DNA of 6,361 bases from Actinomycetes bacterium (GCA_021790855.1 JAJYFP010000040.1:1-6361); one strand, 5' to 3'. Shown: positions 1 to 6,203, counted from the first letter of the stretch. The notes: generated from the letters alone by a model not told the origin. Made by a program: numbers and translations.

Positions 1-12
1 CGCTATAAAGTT

Positions 13-17
13 AAGGT
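13..17 (+). promoter_or_regulatory. ribosome binding site for the DUF2269-like gene
   Basis: AAGGT sits six bases before the GTG at 24. An in-frame TAA at 12-14 rules out any earlier start, so this weak Shine-Dalgarno match and the stop together fix the GTG as the start codon. Confidence 0.5.
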
Positions 18-23
18 CAAGCC

Positions 24-488
24 GTGTTAAGTAATCGTTCGCCTATCTATGATACGCTGCTGATCGTACACGTTCTAGTAGGAATGCTTGGCTACGGTGC
101 AGTTATCTTTAGTGGGGTATTCTCTCGAAAACTGCTAAGAGAGGGGCCTTCGGCGTCGACGCGGAAGTACTTCGATGGCTCGCCTAATATTCCAGGCATG
201 TTCATCGGACTAGTGCCAGTTTTTGGAGTGCTAGTTCTCCTAATTGGGAAGGGAAATCTACGTGATCTAACCAAAGGGTGGTTTGACCTCGCAGTTACAA
301 TCTGGGTCGTTTCGGCAGCCGTCGCCTTCATGAGAGTATTCCCTCCAGAGCGAAAGCTGCACCTCGCCCTTGAGGAGAACTCAGATAACGTTGGAACGGT
401 AGCAAAGTCCATTTCACGCGCTTCGGGACTTTGTTCAGTTCTTTATGTAGCTGCCTTCTACCTCATGTTGTTCAAGCCACGTTTTTAG
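24..488 (+). CDS. small four-helix membrane protein, DUF2269-like
   Basis: A 154-residue integral membrane protein of unknown function. Four hydrophobic segments are visible at about residues 10-33, 58-75, 86-103 and 133-150, with charged loops between them (residues 34-57 and 104-132). The first helix carries a histidine (H16, in the context IVHVLVG) near its start, and a KGW-F pattern opens the third helix. Both features and the length fit the DUF2269 family of predicted membrane proteins, whose role is not known. The start is GTG, fixed by an in-frame stop 12 bases upstream and a nearby AAGGT. The gene is followed at once by an intrinsic terminator, so it looks like the end of its own transcript and is not part of the downstream rsmI operon. 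The coding call is firm; the family assignment is from memory and could also be a generic uncharacterised four-helix protein. Confidence 0.75.
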   Translation: MLSNRSPIYDTLLIVHVLVGMLGYGAVIFSGVFSRKLLREGPSASTRKYFDGSPNIPGMFIGLVPVFGVLVLLIGKGNLRDLTKGWFDLAVTIWVVSAAVAFMRVFPPERKLHLALEENSDNVGTVAKSISRASGLCSVLYVAAFYLMLFKPRF

Positions 489-507
489 TCTAAGAGTTAG
501 ACTTTTT
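487..507 (+). terminator. intrinsic terminator after the DUF2269-like gene
   Basis: A 7-bp stem (AGTCTAA paired with TTAGACT) with a GAG loop starts within the stop codon. Its last base pair uses the first T of a run of five T (503-507). This is the standard rho-independent layout, though the stem is AU-rich and short, so it may be leaky. Confidence 0.6.
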
Positions 508-607
508 GGAGTTACTTAACCCCGCCCACAGTTTGGTCTCTTGCCGTGATTGGCTTTCTTTTTGGTTCTGAGTTTTCTTTTGTTGGTTCTTTTTGACATA
601 GCCAACC

Positions 608-658
608 CAATATAGTTGCCAGCGAGATATAGGGCTGCATATCTCGCTGGCAATATTG
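608..658. other. strong stem-loop in the gap before the DUF192-like gene
   Basis: Positions 616-630 and 639-653 are perfect 15-base inverted repeats (arm TTGCCAGCGAGATAT) around an 8-base loop AGGGCTGC. Past a three-base bulge (613-615) the stem continues with CAATA (608-612) pairing to TATTG (654-658), giving about 20 bp in all. There is no T-run after it on the + strand, so it is not a textbook terminator. It could be a second, U-tract-free terminator for the gene on its left, a 5' leader structure for the DUF192-rsmI transcript, or a protein-binding palindrome. The rest of the 489-748 gap is pyrimidine-rich with no gene that I can support; the part at 551-595 is a run of T-rich, TTGGTTCT-like repeats. 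Confidence 0.6.
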
Positions 659-748
659 TCGCTTTCTGAAGCCTCCACTAACTTGCTTAACAAAGTTCGT
701 AGGTCTGATCGATATGGAAGTTCCCTATGTTGTGTAGTTTGTAGTTGT

Positions 749-1084
749 ATGCCATGGCTGTTGAACAGCGGTTCAGTTTTAGCTTCGACGAAGCGTGTAA
801 GCATCCTGCGAGGAGTTTGGTTGCTTTCAATTGGTCCTACAGAGGTTGTCGTTGCACGTGCAACGAGACTTCCGGCGATTGCAGCCTTTCAAAGGTCGGG
901 CTTTGTGTTAGTTTTAGATCGTGAGATGACGGTGTTATCTGTAGCAACCTTGAAGCCCTGGCGCTTTGTTAGAGTTCCGACAAAGATGTACTGGTTAGTC
1001 ATTGCCCCCCCTGAGATAAGTAGAGCCTGGGGCGTACGAGTCGGTGATCAACTCGAACTTGTAGAGAGTGGACGGAATGAGTGA
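749..1084 (+). CDS. diverged DUF192-like small protein
   Basis: A 111-residue protein that resembles the DUF192 family of small beta-rich proteins of unknown function. The match is clearest at the ends: an N-terminal PWLLNSGSVLAS, then LDREMTVLSVATLKPWR (LKPWR at residues 68-72) and a C-terminal WGVRVGDQLEL (residues 94-104), which mirror the usual 'dG-V--v--lkPWR' and 'GL--GD-l-v' blocks. The central motif, typically a His followed by GM and an aspartate, is replaced by a PAIAAF stretch, so the protein is degenerate there. The reading frame is open back to TTG at 656, but that extension is Cys-rich, runs into the stem-loop and has no family resemblance, so ATG 749 is preferred despite lacking an obvious ribosome binding site. 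The end overlaps rsmI by eight bases, implying co-transcription and probable translational coupling. No signal peptide is seen with this start. Confidence 0.65.
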   Translation: MPWLLNSGSVLASTKRVSILRGVWLLSIGPTEVVVARATRLPAIAAFQRSGFVLVLDREMTVLSVATLKPWRFVRVPTKMYWLVIAPPEISRAWGVRVGDQLELVESGRNE

Positions 1085-1934
1085 TGATTTAAAAGGCGTT
1101 CTCTACGTGGTTGCAACTCCGATTGGAAACCTTGGAGATATCTCGAAGCGGGCTCTATCGGTACTTGAGATGACTGATCGTATAGTTGCCGAGGACACTA
1201 GGGTAACATCTAAACTCTTGCGTTTGTTAGGGGTCTCACACAAGGAGATCTACCCCCTTAGAGGGCATGGTGCAGTTGACGTTGCAACGGTGGCTCGTTG
1301 GTTACGCGACAGAGAGGTAGTCTCACTTGTGAGCGACGCTGGTACGCCAAACATCTCTGATCCAGGCAGAGATGTTGTAGGTGCTGCCCTATCTGAAGGA
1401 GTAACCCCGTACGTCATTCCAGGACCATCTGCAGTCACCGCGATACTTTCACTTTGCGACTTTCGCTCCGAAAAGTTTTACTTTGGTGGTTTTCTGCCTA
1501 ACAAGAGCGCTCAGCGAGTCTCGCTCTTAGAACAACTCGCGAGACGAAGCGAGGCGATTGTGGTCTTTGAAGCACCTCACCGTATAGAGGGTACTCTCTT
1601 GGACCTTACGGCGACCTTCCCTCACGATCGAAGAGTTTTGGTGGGCAGAGAACTGACAAAGCTGCACGAACAGTGTTTTTATGGAACAGTGGGCACCGTT
1701 AGCGAAACTGTACTTTCGGCTCCTAGAAAGGGAGAGTTTGTCTTTGCTATTGAGGGAGCCCCTGAAGTAAAAGATCAAAGCTTAAATACGACTCTGATAA
1801 CCTTAGCGGAGGAGCTTTTGACTAGAGGGCTAGGTGTCAGAACAGTGGTCGACATCTTAGTCAAGATTTATGGAGTATCTAAGTCTGAGTTTTACGAGAG
1901 ATGTCTTCAAATTCGAAACTCACTTGATGGGTGA
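1077..1934 (+). CDS. rsmI: 16S rRNA (cytidine1402-2'-O)-methyltransferase RsmI
   Basis: RsmI uses S-adenosylmethionine to methylate the 2'-OH of C1402 in 16S rRNA, a P-site nucleotide in helix 44. The 285-residue protein has the tetrapyrrole-methylase fold signatures in order: VATPIGNLGD (residues 12-21), AEDTR (38-42), VSDAGTP-ISDPG (85-97), IPGPSA (114-119), FEAPHR (164-169) and GRELTKLHE (190-198), followed by a KGEFV block and a short C-terminal helical region of the RsmI HTH type. The one difference from the usual string is Asn in VSDAGTPNISDPG, where Leu is common. Two starts are possible: GTG 1068 and ATG 1077. The ATG is preferred because GAGAG (1064-1068) lies eight bases before it and MSDDLKG-VLYVVATPIGN is the typical amino end. 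The start overlaps the stop of the DUF192-like gene. Length and motifs make this a confident call. Confidence 0.97.
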   Translation: MSDDLKGVLYVVATPIGNLGDISKRALSVLEMTDRIVAEDTRVTSKLLRLLGVSHKEIYPLRGHGAVDVATVARWLRDREVVSLVSDAGTPNISDPGRDVVGAALSEGVTPYVIPGPSAVTAILSLCDFRSEKFYFGGFLPNKSAQRVSLLEQLARRSEAIVVFEAPHRIEGTLLDLTATFPHDRRVLVGRELTKLHEQCFYGTVGTVSETVLSAPRKGEFVFAIEGAPEVKDQSLNTTLITLAEELLTRGLGVRTVVDILVKIYGVSKSEFYERCLQIRNSLDG

Positions 1935-1964
1935 CTTTGAAATGGTAGGCGAACGATGGAAGCG

Positions 1965-1992
1965 TTGCTAGGTTTTATCTATTGTGTAGTTT
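1965..1992 (+). promoter_or_regulatory. weak candidate promoter upstream of metG
   Basis: Within the 126-base rsmI-metG gap, TTGCTA (1965-1970) and TAGTTT (1987-1992) are separated by 16 bases and loosely fit -35 and -10 elements (4/6 and 3/6). The tract is locally AT-rich. A small hairpin (CGACAA at 2007-2012 with TTGTCG at 2018-2023) lies downstream in the putative leader. The match is poor enough to be chance; the gap size is the better argument for a promoter here. Confidence 0.22.
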
Positions 1993-2060
1993 ATATTTAC
2001 CCAATTCGACAAGGTAATTGTCGCTGAGTATGACGTGTAAAGGTCTCGGTCAATAATTAG

Positions 2061-3578
2061 ATGCTTGATAACTGTCCAGATTCTTTCTATATTACAACTC
2101 CCATCTACTATGTGAACGGAACGCCTCACCTGGGCACCACGTACACGATGGTAGTTGCAGACACCTTGGCAAGATGGAATAGATTGTGGGGTCGCGACAC
2201 CTTTTTCCTGACCGGAACCGATGAACATGGTTTGAAGGTCTCTCAAGTTGCTAGCGATAATGGTATGGCTCCGAAACAGTGGGTCGACCTCATGGCTACG
2301 AGGTTTATAGCCGCTTGGAATGATCTAGGAATTAGCTACGATCGTTTCATCCGTACGACTGAACCTGAGCACTATAAGACAGTCCAGAGCTTTCTTTCCA
2401 AGATATATGAGAATGGTTTCATATATAGAGATCTTTACAAGGGTCTCTACTGTGTAGCGTGCGAAGCATACTACAACGAGTCGGAACTTGAAGATGGAAT
2501 TAACTGTCCGGTACACAAACGACCTGTAACGGAGATGACGGAGGAGAACTACTTTTTCAAACTCTCTGCATTCCAGGATCGTCTCTTGAAGTGGTACGAT
2601 GATTTCCCAGAGGCTGTCACTCCTTCAACCAGGCGCAATGAGGCGTTGGGCTTTATCCATCAAGGGCTAGAGGATATCTCGATTACTCGTACGTCAATCG
2701 ACTGGGGAGTGCCTGTACCTTGGGATCATGAGCACGTCTTTTACGTATGGTACGATGCACTCATAAATTACCTTACGGCGATCGGGTATGGCTCCGATGA
2801 CACGAGCTTTGATAGGTACTGGCCGCATGTTCATCACCTATTAGGGAAAGACATACTGAGGTTCCACTGCGTATGGTGGCCTGCGATGTGTATGGCAGCT
2901 GGTATAGATCCTCCAAATAAGTTAATCGTCCATGGTTGGCTGCTTGCAGGAGGTGAAAAGATCTCAAAGAGTAGGGGGGTGGCAGTCGATCCTTTAGAGA
3001 TCGCTAATGAGTACGGCATCGATGCGATGAGGTACTACTTGTTGAAGGAGACGCACCTTGGTTCCGACGGCGACTTCTCCATTGAGGGAATGGTCTCGAC
3101 GTACAATGCCGATATCGCTAATAACCTAGGTAATCTTCTGCAAAGATGTTTGGCTCTCGTAGCCTCCAAGCTAGACGGTGTCACGCCCGCTTGTCCTTTA
3201 GAACCCCCAGAGGTATTTGCGTTCCAAGAGAGAGTCGACCGGGTAGTCCACTCTTGGGAGAGCTTCCAACCAGTTGGAGCACTAGAGGCATCTATGGAGC
3301 TACTTAGAAGTGCAAACGTTTACTTGGAACAGACAGAACCGTGGAAATCCTCGTCTGTGGAGTATATAACCGTGGTGATTGGTGCGGTGTTAGAGCTGCT
3401 TAGAGTAGTTTCTCTACTTTTACTCCCGGCGGTTCCAGAGTCAAGTGGTAGGGTTCTTAGTCGTTTAGGTGTTGAGGTACCTCTAAGTATTCGCGATGAA
3501 CTAATCTTTGGAAAATATCGAGGTGGAGCAGCTATCGAAAAGTCAGCCCCCTTATTTCCGCGTCTAGAAGTGGAGTGA
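2061..3578 (+). CDS. metG: methionyl-tRNA synthetase
   Basis: This class I aminoacyl-tRNA synthetase activates methionine with ATP and loads it on tRNA(Met) in the cytoplasm. The 505-residue chain shows the Rossmann start FYITTPIYYVNGTPHLG, LTGTDEHG, the connective-peptide zinc knuckle with C131, C134, C149 and H152 (one knuckle only), the core block RRNEALGF, SITRTSIDWGVPVPWD, YVWYDALINY, and KISKS at residues 300-304 (variant of KMSKS). An anticodon-binding helical domain follows, with NNLGNLLQR and EQTEPWK, and the protein ends in FPRLE, so it lacks the C-terminal Trbp111-like dimerisation domain of longer MetRS. The HIGH motif reads HLGT at residues 23-26, with Thr in place of the second His. 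ATG 2061 is fixed by an in-frame TAG immediately upstream; no well-spaced Shine-Dalgarno is visible, the nearest purine run being 17 bases away. The enzyme is otherwise complete and clearly under selection. Confidence 0.97.
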   Translation: MLDNCPDSFYITTPIYYVNGTPHLGTTYTMVVADTLARWNRLWGRDTFFLTGTDEHGLKVSQVASDNGMAPKQWVDLMATRFIAAWNDLGISYDRFIRTTEPEHYKTVQSFLSKIYENGFIYRDLYKGLYCVACEAYYNESELEDGINCPVHKRPVTEMTEENYFFKLSAFQDRLLKWYDDFPEAVTPSTRRNEALGFIHQGLEDISITRTSIDWGVPVPWDHEHVFYVWYDALINYLTAIGYGSDDTSFDRYWPHVHHLLGKDILRFHCVWWPAMCMAAGIDPPNKLIVHGWLLAGGEKISKSRGVAVDPLEIANEYGIDAMRYYLLKETHLGSDGDFSIEGMVSTYNADIANNLGNLLQRCLALVASKLDGVTPACPLEPPEVFAFQERVDRVVHSWESFQPVGALEASMELLRSANVYLEQTEPWKSSSVEYITVVIGAVLELLRVVSLLLLPAVPESSGRVLSRLGVEVPLSIRDELIFGKYRGGAAIEKSAPLFPRLEVE

Positions 3579-3624
3579 GATGAGGACCATTCACCTTAGT
3601 TTGCTTTTGGTGGCGATCGTAGTT

Positions 3625-3629
3625 AGGAG
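3625..3629 (+). promoter_or_regulatory. ribosome binding site that fixes the tatD GTG start
   Basis: AGGAG lies five bases before GTG 3635. The next in-frame ATG is well inside the protein, past the HCH metal ligands, so this site supports the GTG start. Confidence 0.7.
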
Positions 3630-3634
3630 ACGTT

Positions 3635-4414
3635 GTGAGCTGGTTTGATAGCCATTGCCATCCTGAAGTTGAGAACCTTGAAACGGAACTTTCCTTTGCA
3701 CAGGAGTGCAACGTCATGGGGCTGATTGCGGTGGGCACGACTCCAGAGAAGTCTGAAGGTGTTCTCGACTATGTACGTGCTCTCCGTAGTCGCGACACAG
3801 ATGTGTCTGCATTCGCGTCAGTCGGAGTTCACCCTCATGACGCTTTTTCAAGTGGCCAAAGTGGAGTAGAGTTCCTTGAGTCTCTTTTGATGAAAGACGA
3901 ACAAGGATTGATCGTAGGTGTAGGTGAATGTGGCTTGGACTACTTCTATGAGCACTCACCTAGAGATGCTCAGTTGGAGGTTTTTAGAGCTCAAATCGAA
4001 CTGGCCCGAAGGTTTAACAAGACCTTGGTTATTCATACCCGTGATGCGTGGGAAGATACATTTGAGGTGCTAGATTCTGTACAGCTTCCAGAGCGTACTA
4101 TTTTTCACTGCTTTGTTGGCACTGAAAAAGAGGCTAGAGCAGCAAACGACTACGGTATCTATATGTCGTTCTCGGGAATTGTAACCTTTAAGAACTCAGA
4201 TGCTCTAAGGCAAGCAGCTCTGATAGCTAAACGAGAGCTCATACTTATAGAGACCGATGCCCCCTATCTTTCCCCGGTACCACTTAGGGGGAAGCCAAAC
4301 CAGTTTGCAAACGTATCGATTACCGGCGAGTATCTCTCAGATCATCTGGAGATAGCAAAGGAGGATTTCCAGAAGCTGGTGTGGGAGAATACAACCAGAG
4401 CTTTTGCTCTCTAG
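3635..4414 (+). CDS. tatD: TatD family metal-dependent deoxyribonuclease
   Basis: A 259-residue TIM-barrel hydrolase of the TatD family, which act as Mg-dependent 3'-5' exonucleases or DNases in DNA repair and degradation. All expected metal ligands are present: H7 and H9 in DSHCHPE, E98 in VGECGLDY, H134 in VIHTRDA, H158 in FHCFVG, and D208 in ETDAPYLSP. The secondary signatures GVHPHDA, F--QIELA and the final PVPLRGKPN segment are also intact. The length is typical. The GTG start is needed to keep the two N-terminal histidines and has a good AGGAG. The gene follows metG by 56 bases, the usual actinobacterial order. In many actinobacteria an rpf-type gene lies between tatD and rsmA; none is present here. 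Family is secure; the natural substrate cannot be read from sequence, and the symbol is used in the broad family sense (ycfH/yabD-like). Confidence 0.95.
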   Translation: MSWFDSHCHPEVENLETELSFAQECNVMGLIAVGTTPEKSEGVLDYVRALRSRDTDVSAFASVGVHPHDAFSSGQSGVEFLESLLMKDEQGLIVGVGECGLDYFYEHSPRDAQLEVFRAQIELARRFNKTLVIHTRDAWEDTFEVLDSVQLPERTIFHCFVGTEKEARAANDYGIYMSFSGIVTFKNSDALRQAALIAKRELILIETDAPYLSPVPLRGKPNQFANVSITGEYLSDHLEIAKEDFQKLVWENTTRAFAL

Positions 4415-4461
4415 TTATGTCGTATCGCTTGACGGTCGGTTGCAGACGTTGTCCCTGATAA

Positions 4462-4475
4462 CGATGTCGACATCG
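4462..4475. repeat. 14-base perfect palindrome upstream of rsmA
   Basis: CGATGTCGACATCG is a perfect dyad in the 78-base tatD-rsmA gap, 17 bases before the rsmA start. It could be an operator or a small hairpin occluding the rsmA start region. No other copy was noticed in the window, and a 14-base palindrome can occur by chance. Confidence 0.35.
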
Positions 4476-4492
4476 GTCTTGGTGCTATTTAG

Positions 4493-5338
4493 ATGGTAGA
4501 TGGCGTAGGTGCATCGGAGTTACGGTCTCTTCTTGATCAAGGTCTTCTTACTCCCTCGAAGGCTTTAGGTCAAAACTTTCTTGTTGATCCTAACATTGCC
4601 CAGAAAATAGCTCGTATCGCATCTTCTAGTGGACACGACCGCGTTCTAGAGATTGGACCCGGAGTGGGTTCGCTTACTGTGTTCTTGTCTAAGTACTTCG
4701 ATTCCGTTGTCGCGATAGATCTAGATCGTTATATATTTGAACCTTTAGGTCAAACTCTTTCAAGCCGTGGAATTGAAAATGTTTCACTGGTGCACGCAAA
4801 TGCTTTGAAGGACGATCTATCTCCTTATCTTCAGACAGATAAAGAGTATGTTTTAGCTGCTAACTTACCTTATAATATAGCCTCTCATGTCATCGTCAAA
4901 GTGTTAGAGACAGTAAAGACGATACAAAGGTTAGTGGTGATGGTGCAGTTTGAGGTTGCGCAGCGATTGTGTGCTTCAATCTCATCGAAGGACTACTCCT
5001 CCCTTAGCGTAAAAGTAGGTTACTACGCAAAGTCAAAGATAGTTATGAAGGTGCCGCCGACGGTATTTATTCCAAAACCTAGCGTGAACTCTGCCGTCGT
5101 GGAGTTGGTGCGCCTACCAGATAGGGATATTACAGCTAATGAGTACGAGTGGACTTTTGCGCTTGTGAAAGAGGCATTTTCGCACAGGCGGCAGATGCTG
5201 CGAAGATCACTCCATCGATATGGAGGAGAGGAGTTATTAGAAGCGGCGAGTATAGATCCGACGTTGAGAGCCGAGAATATCGATGTGGAGGTGTGGATTC
5301 GCCTCGGTAGATTAGCTGCACTTATGAAGAGTGGATGA
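4493..5338 (+). CDS. rsmA: 16S rRNA (adenine1518-N6/adenine1519-N6)-dimethyltransferase RsmA (KsgA)
   Basis: RsmA dimethylates two adjacent adenines in the helix 45 loop of 16S rRNA using S-adenosylmethionine, a late step of small-subunit assembly whose loss gives kasugamycin resistance. The 281-residue protein has the family's GQNFL entry motif, motif I LEIGPGVGSLT (residues 52-62), a VVAIDLDR motif II with D76 where the family commonly has Glu, the catalytic NLPYNI (124-129), FIPKPSVNSAVV, and the C-terminal AFSHRRQMLRRSL (228-240). ATG 4493 is directly preceded by an in-frame TAG, which fixes the upstream limit; no Shine-Dalgarno is evident. The stop overlaps the ispE start as ATGA, so the two are translationally coupled, the common actinobacterial arrangement. 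The Glu-to-Asp change in the ribose-binding position is conservative and not expected to abolish function. Confidence 0.96.
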   Translation: MVDGVGASELRSLLDQGLLTPSKALGQNFLVDPNIAQKIARIASSSGHDRVLEIGPGVGSLTVFLSKYFDSVVAIDLDRYIFEPLGQTLSSRGIENVSLVHANALKDDLSPYLQTDKEYVLAANLPYNIASHVIVKVLETVKTIQRLVVMVQFEVAQRLCASISSKDYSSLSVKVGYYAKSKIVMKVPPTVFIPKPSVNSAVVELVRLPDRDITANEYEWTFALVKEAFSHRRQMLRRSLHRYGGEELLEAASIDPTLRAENIDVEVWIRLGRLAALMKSG

Positions 5339-6159
5339 CGAAAGAGATGGTAGAGAGAGTTGAACTGGCGCCTGCGAAGCTAACAAAGACACTTTCTATT
5401 TTGGGTACGAGAGACGATGGAATGCATCTCATCGAGTCTGAGATGGTCACTGTATCTCTATACGATGAAGTGACACTTACTTCGGATCAAGGAACCTGCC
5501 ACGTAGTAGATCCCGATGGCTACGTCACTGATCTAGAGTCTCGCTTTGGGCGGATTCCAAGAGACAGGCGTAACATAGGCGTGCGTGCAATAGAGGCACT
5601 TGGGGGGAGAGCGGGACTAAGGGTAGTGAAAAGGATCCCATTTGGTGCAGGTCTTGGCGGAGGGTCCTCGGACGCTGCAGCAGTATTTCGCCTTCTTGGG
5701 AAAGAGTCTGAACTTGCGCTCGCCGCACAGATCGGCTCGGATGTACCATTTTGCGTGATTGGTGGTCGTGCTAAGGTTTCGGGTATAGGCAATATAGTCA
5801 CACCACTTCCTTTTTTGGACGAGGAGTTCTTGTTGTTTATGTCACCCGTGCTCTGCCCCACCGGAGAGGTATATCGCAGGTTCGACGAAGTTGGTAGCGA
5901 CCACTCCGGGAATGATCTTCTTAGGGCCTCTTTAAGCGTCTCTAGCGAACTTCAACAGGTTTTTACGAACCTACGAAGGTTTTTAGGAGTAGAGGTGAAG
6001 ATGGCCGGAAGTGGTTCGACATTTTTCTTGGATCAGAGCGATAGGGGCGTCTTCGACTTGGCGTGTTCGAAGCTGGACCTGCAAGAAGAGAACTCAGGGA
6101 GCGTCAACATACTTGGATCAGAGCTAGTCGTAAAGCGCGTTAGATCTGTCTGCTTATAA
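5335..6159 (+). CDS. ispE: 4-diphosphocytidyl-2-C-methyl-D-erythritol kinase IspE
   Basis: IspE phosphorylates the 2-OH of CDP-methylerythritol with ATP, the fourth step of the MEP route to isoprenoid precursors. The 274-residue GHMP kinase shows the substrate lysine K15 in APAKLTKTL, the ATP-binding glycine loop PFGAGLGGGSSDAAA (residues 102-116), the catalytic aspartate D136 in SDVPFC, GGRAKVSGIGN--TPLP, and the C-terminal GHMP motif MAGSGSTFF (223-231). Two usually strict positions differ: the Asn after AK-L/I is Thr (T17), and the GYH of the substrate site is GMH (DDGMH). I associate the Thr with Acidimicrobiia IspE proteins, so it may be lineage-specific and not a defect. ATG 5335 overlaps the rsmA stop by four bases and has GAAGA four bases before it; ATG 5347 is a possible alternative. 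Length is slightly below E. coli IspE but complete. Confidence 0.95.
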   Translation: MTKEMVERVELAPAKLTKTLSILGTRDDGMHLIESEMVTVSLYDEVTLTSDQGTCHVVDPDGYVTDLESRFGRIPRDRRNIGVRAIEALGGRAGLRVVKRIPFGAGLGGGSSDAAAVFRLLGKESELALAAQIGSDVPFCVIGGRAKVSGIGNIVTPLPFLDEEFLLFMSPVLCPTGEVYRRFDEVGSDHSGNDLLRASLSVSSELQQVFTNLRRFLGVEVKMAGSGSTFFLDQSDRGVFDLACSKLDLQEENSGSVNILGSELVVKRVRSVCL

Positions 6160-6172
6160 GAATAGTGATAAG

Positions 6173-6200
6173 GTACCGAGATGTCTAGACATCTCGGTAC
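6173..6200. terminator. perfect palindrome between convergent ispE and bS22 genes, likely bidirectional terminator
   Basis: GTACCGAGATGTCT at 6173-6186 is followed directly by its exact reverse complement at 6187-6200, giving a 12-bp RNA stem with a CTAG tetraloop in either direction. It lies 13 bases after the ispE stop and three bases after the bS22 stop on the opposite strand, the position expected for a shared terminator. Neither side has a clear T-run, so it would be of the U-tract-free kind proposed for some actinobacteria, or it may act as an mRNA 3'-end stabiliser. Confidence 0.6.
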
Positions 6201-6203
6201 TAG

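Noticed and set aside
593..616. TTGACA (593-598) followed by TATAGT (611-616) as a promoter
   Set aside because: Both hexamers are good, but the spacer is only 12 bases, too short for a standard sigma-70-type promoter, and no better-spaced partner was found for either.
656..748. TTG 656 as the start of the DUF192-like gene
   Set aside because: The extension is Cys-rich, shows no family similarity, begins within the stem-loop flank and lacks a ribosome binding site; ATG 749 is directly followed by the conserved amino end.
490..804. 104-codon open frame on the minus strand
   Set aside because: It runs through the terminator, the T-rich tract and the stem-loop, has a low-complexity Gln/Lys/Ser-rich product with no recognisable domain, and overlaps the DUF192-like gene; it is most likely a chance frame.
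1134..1145. GAGATATCTC palindrome inside rsmI as a third copy of the hairpin core
   Set aside because: It is a 10-base dyad inside a conserved coding block (LGDISKR) with no loop or extended arms, so coding constraint and chance explain it.
1942..2027. Tiny frames (9 and 23 codons) in the rsmI-metG gap as a leader peptide or T-box for metG
   Set aside because: Neither is Met-rich or preceded by a clear ribosome binding site, and no T-box sequence or specifier-loop structure is visible; the 6-bp hairpin at 2007-2023 has no T-run.
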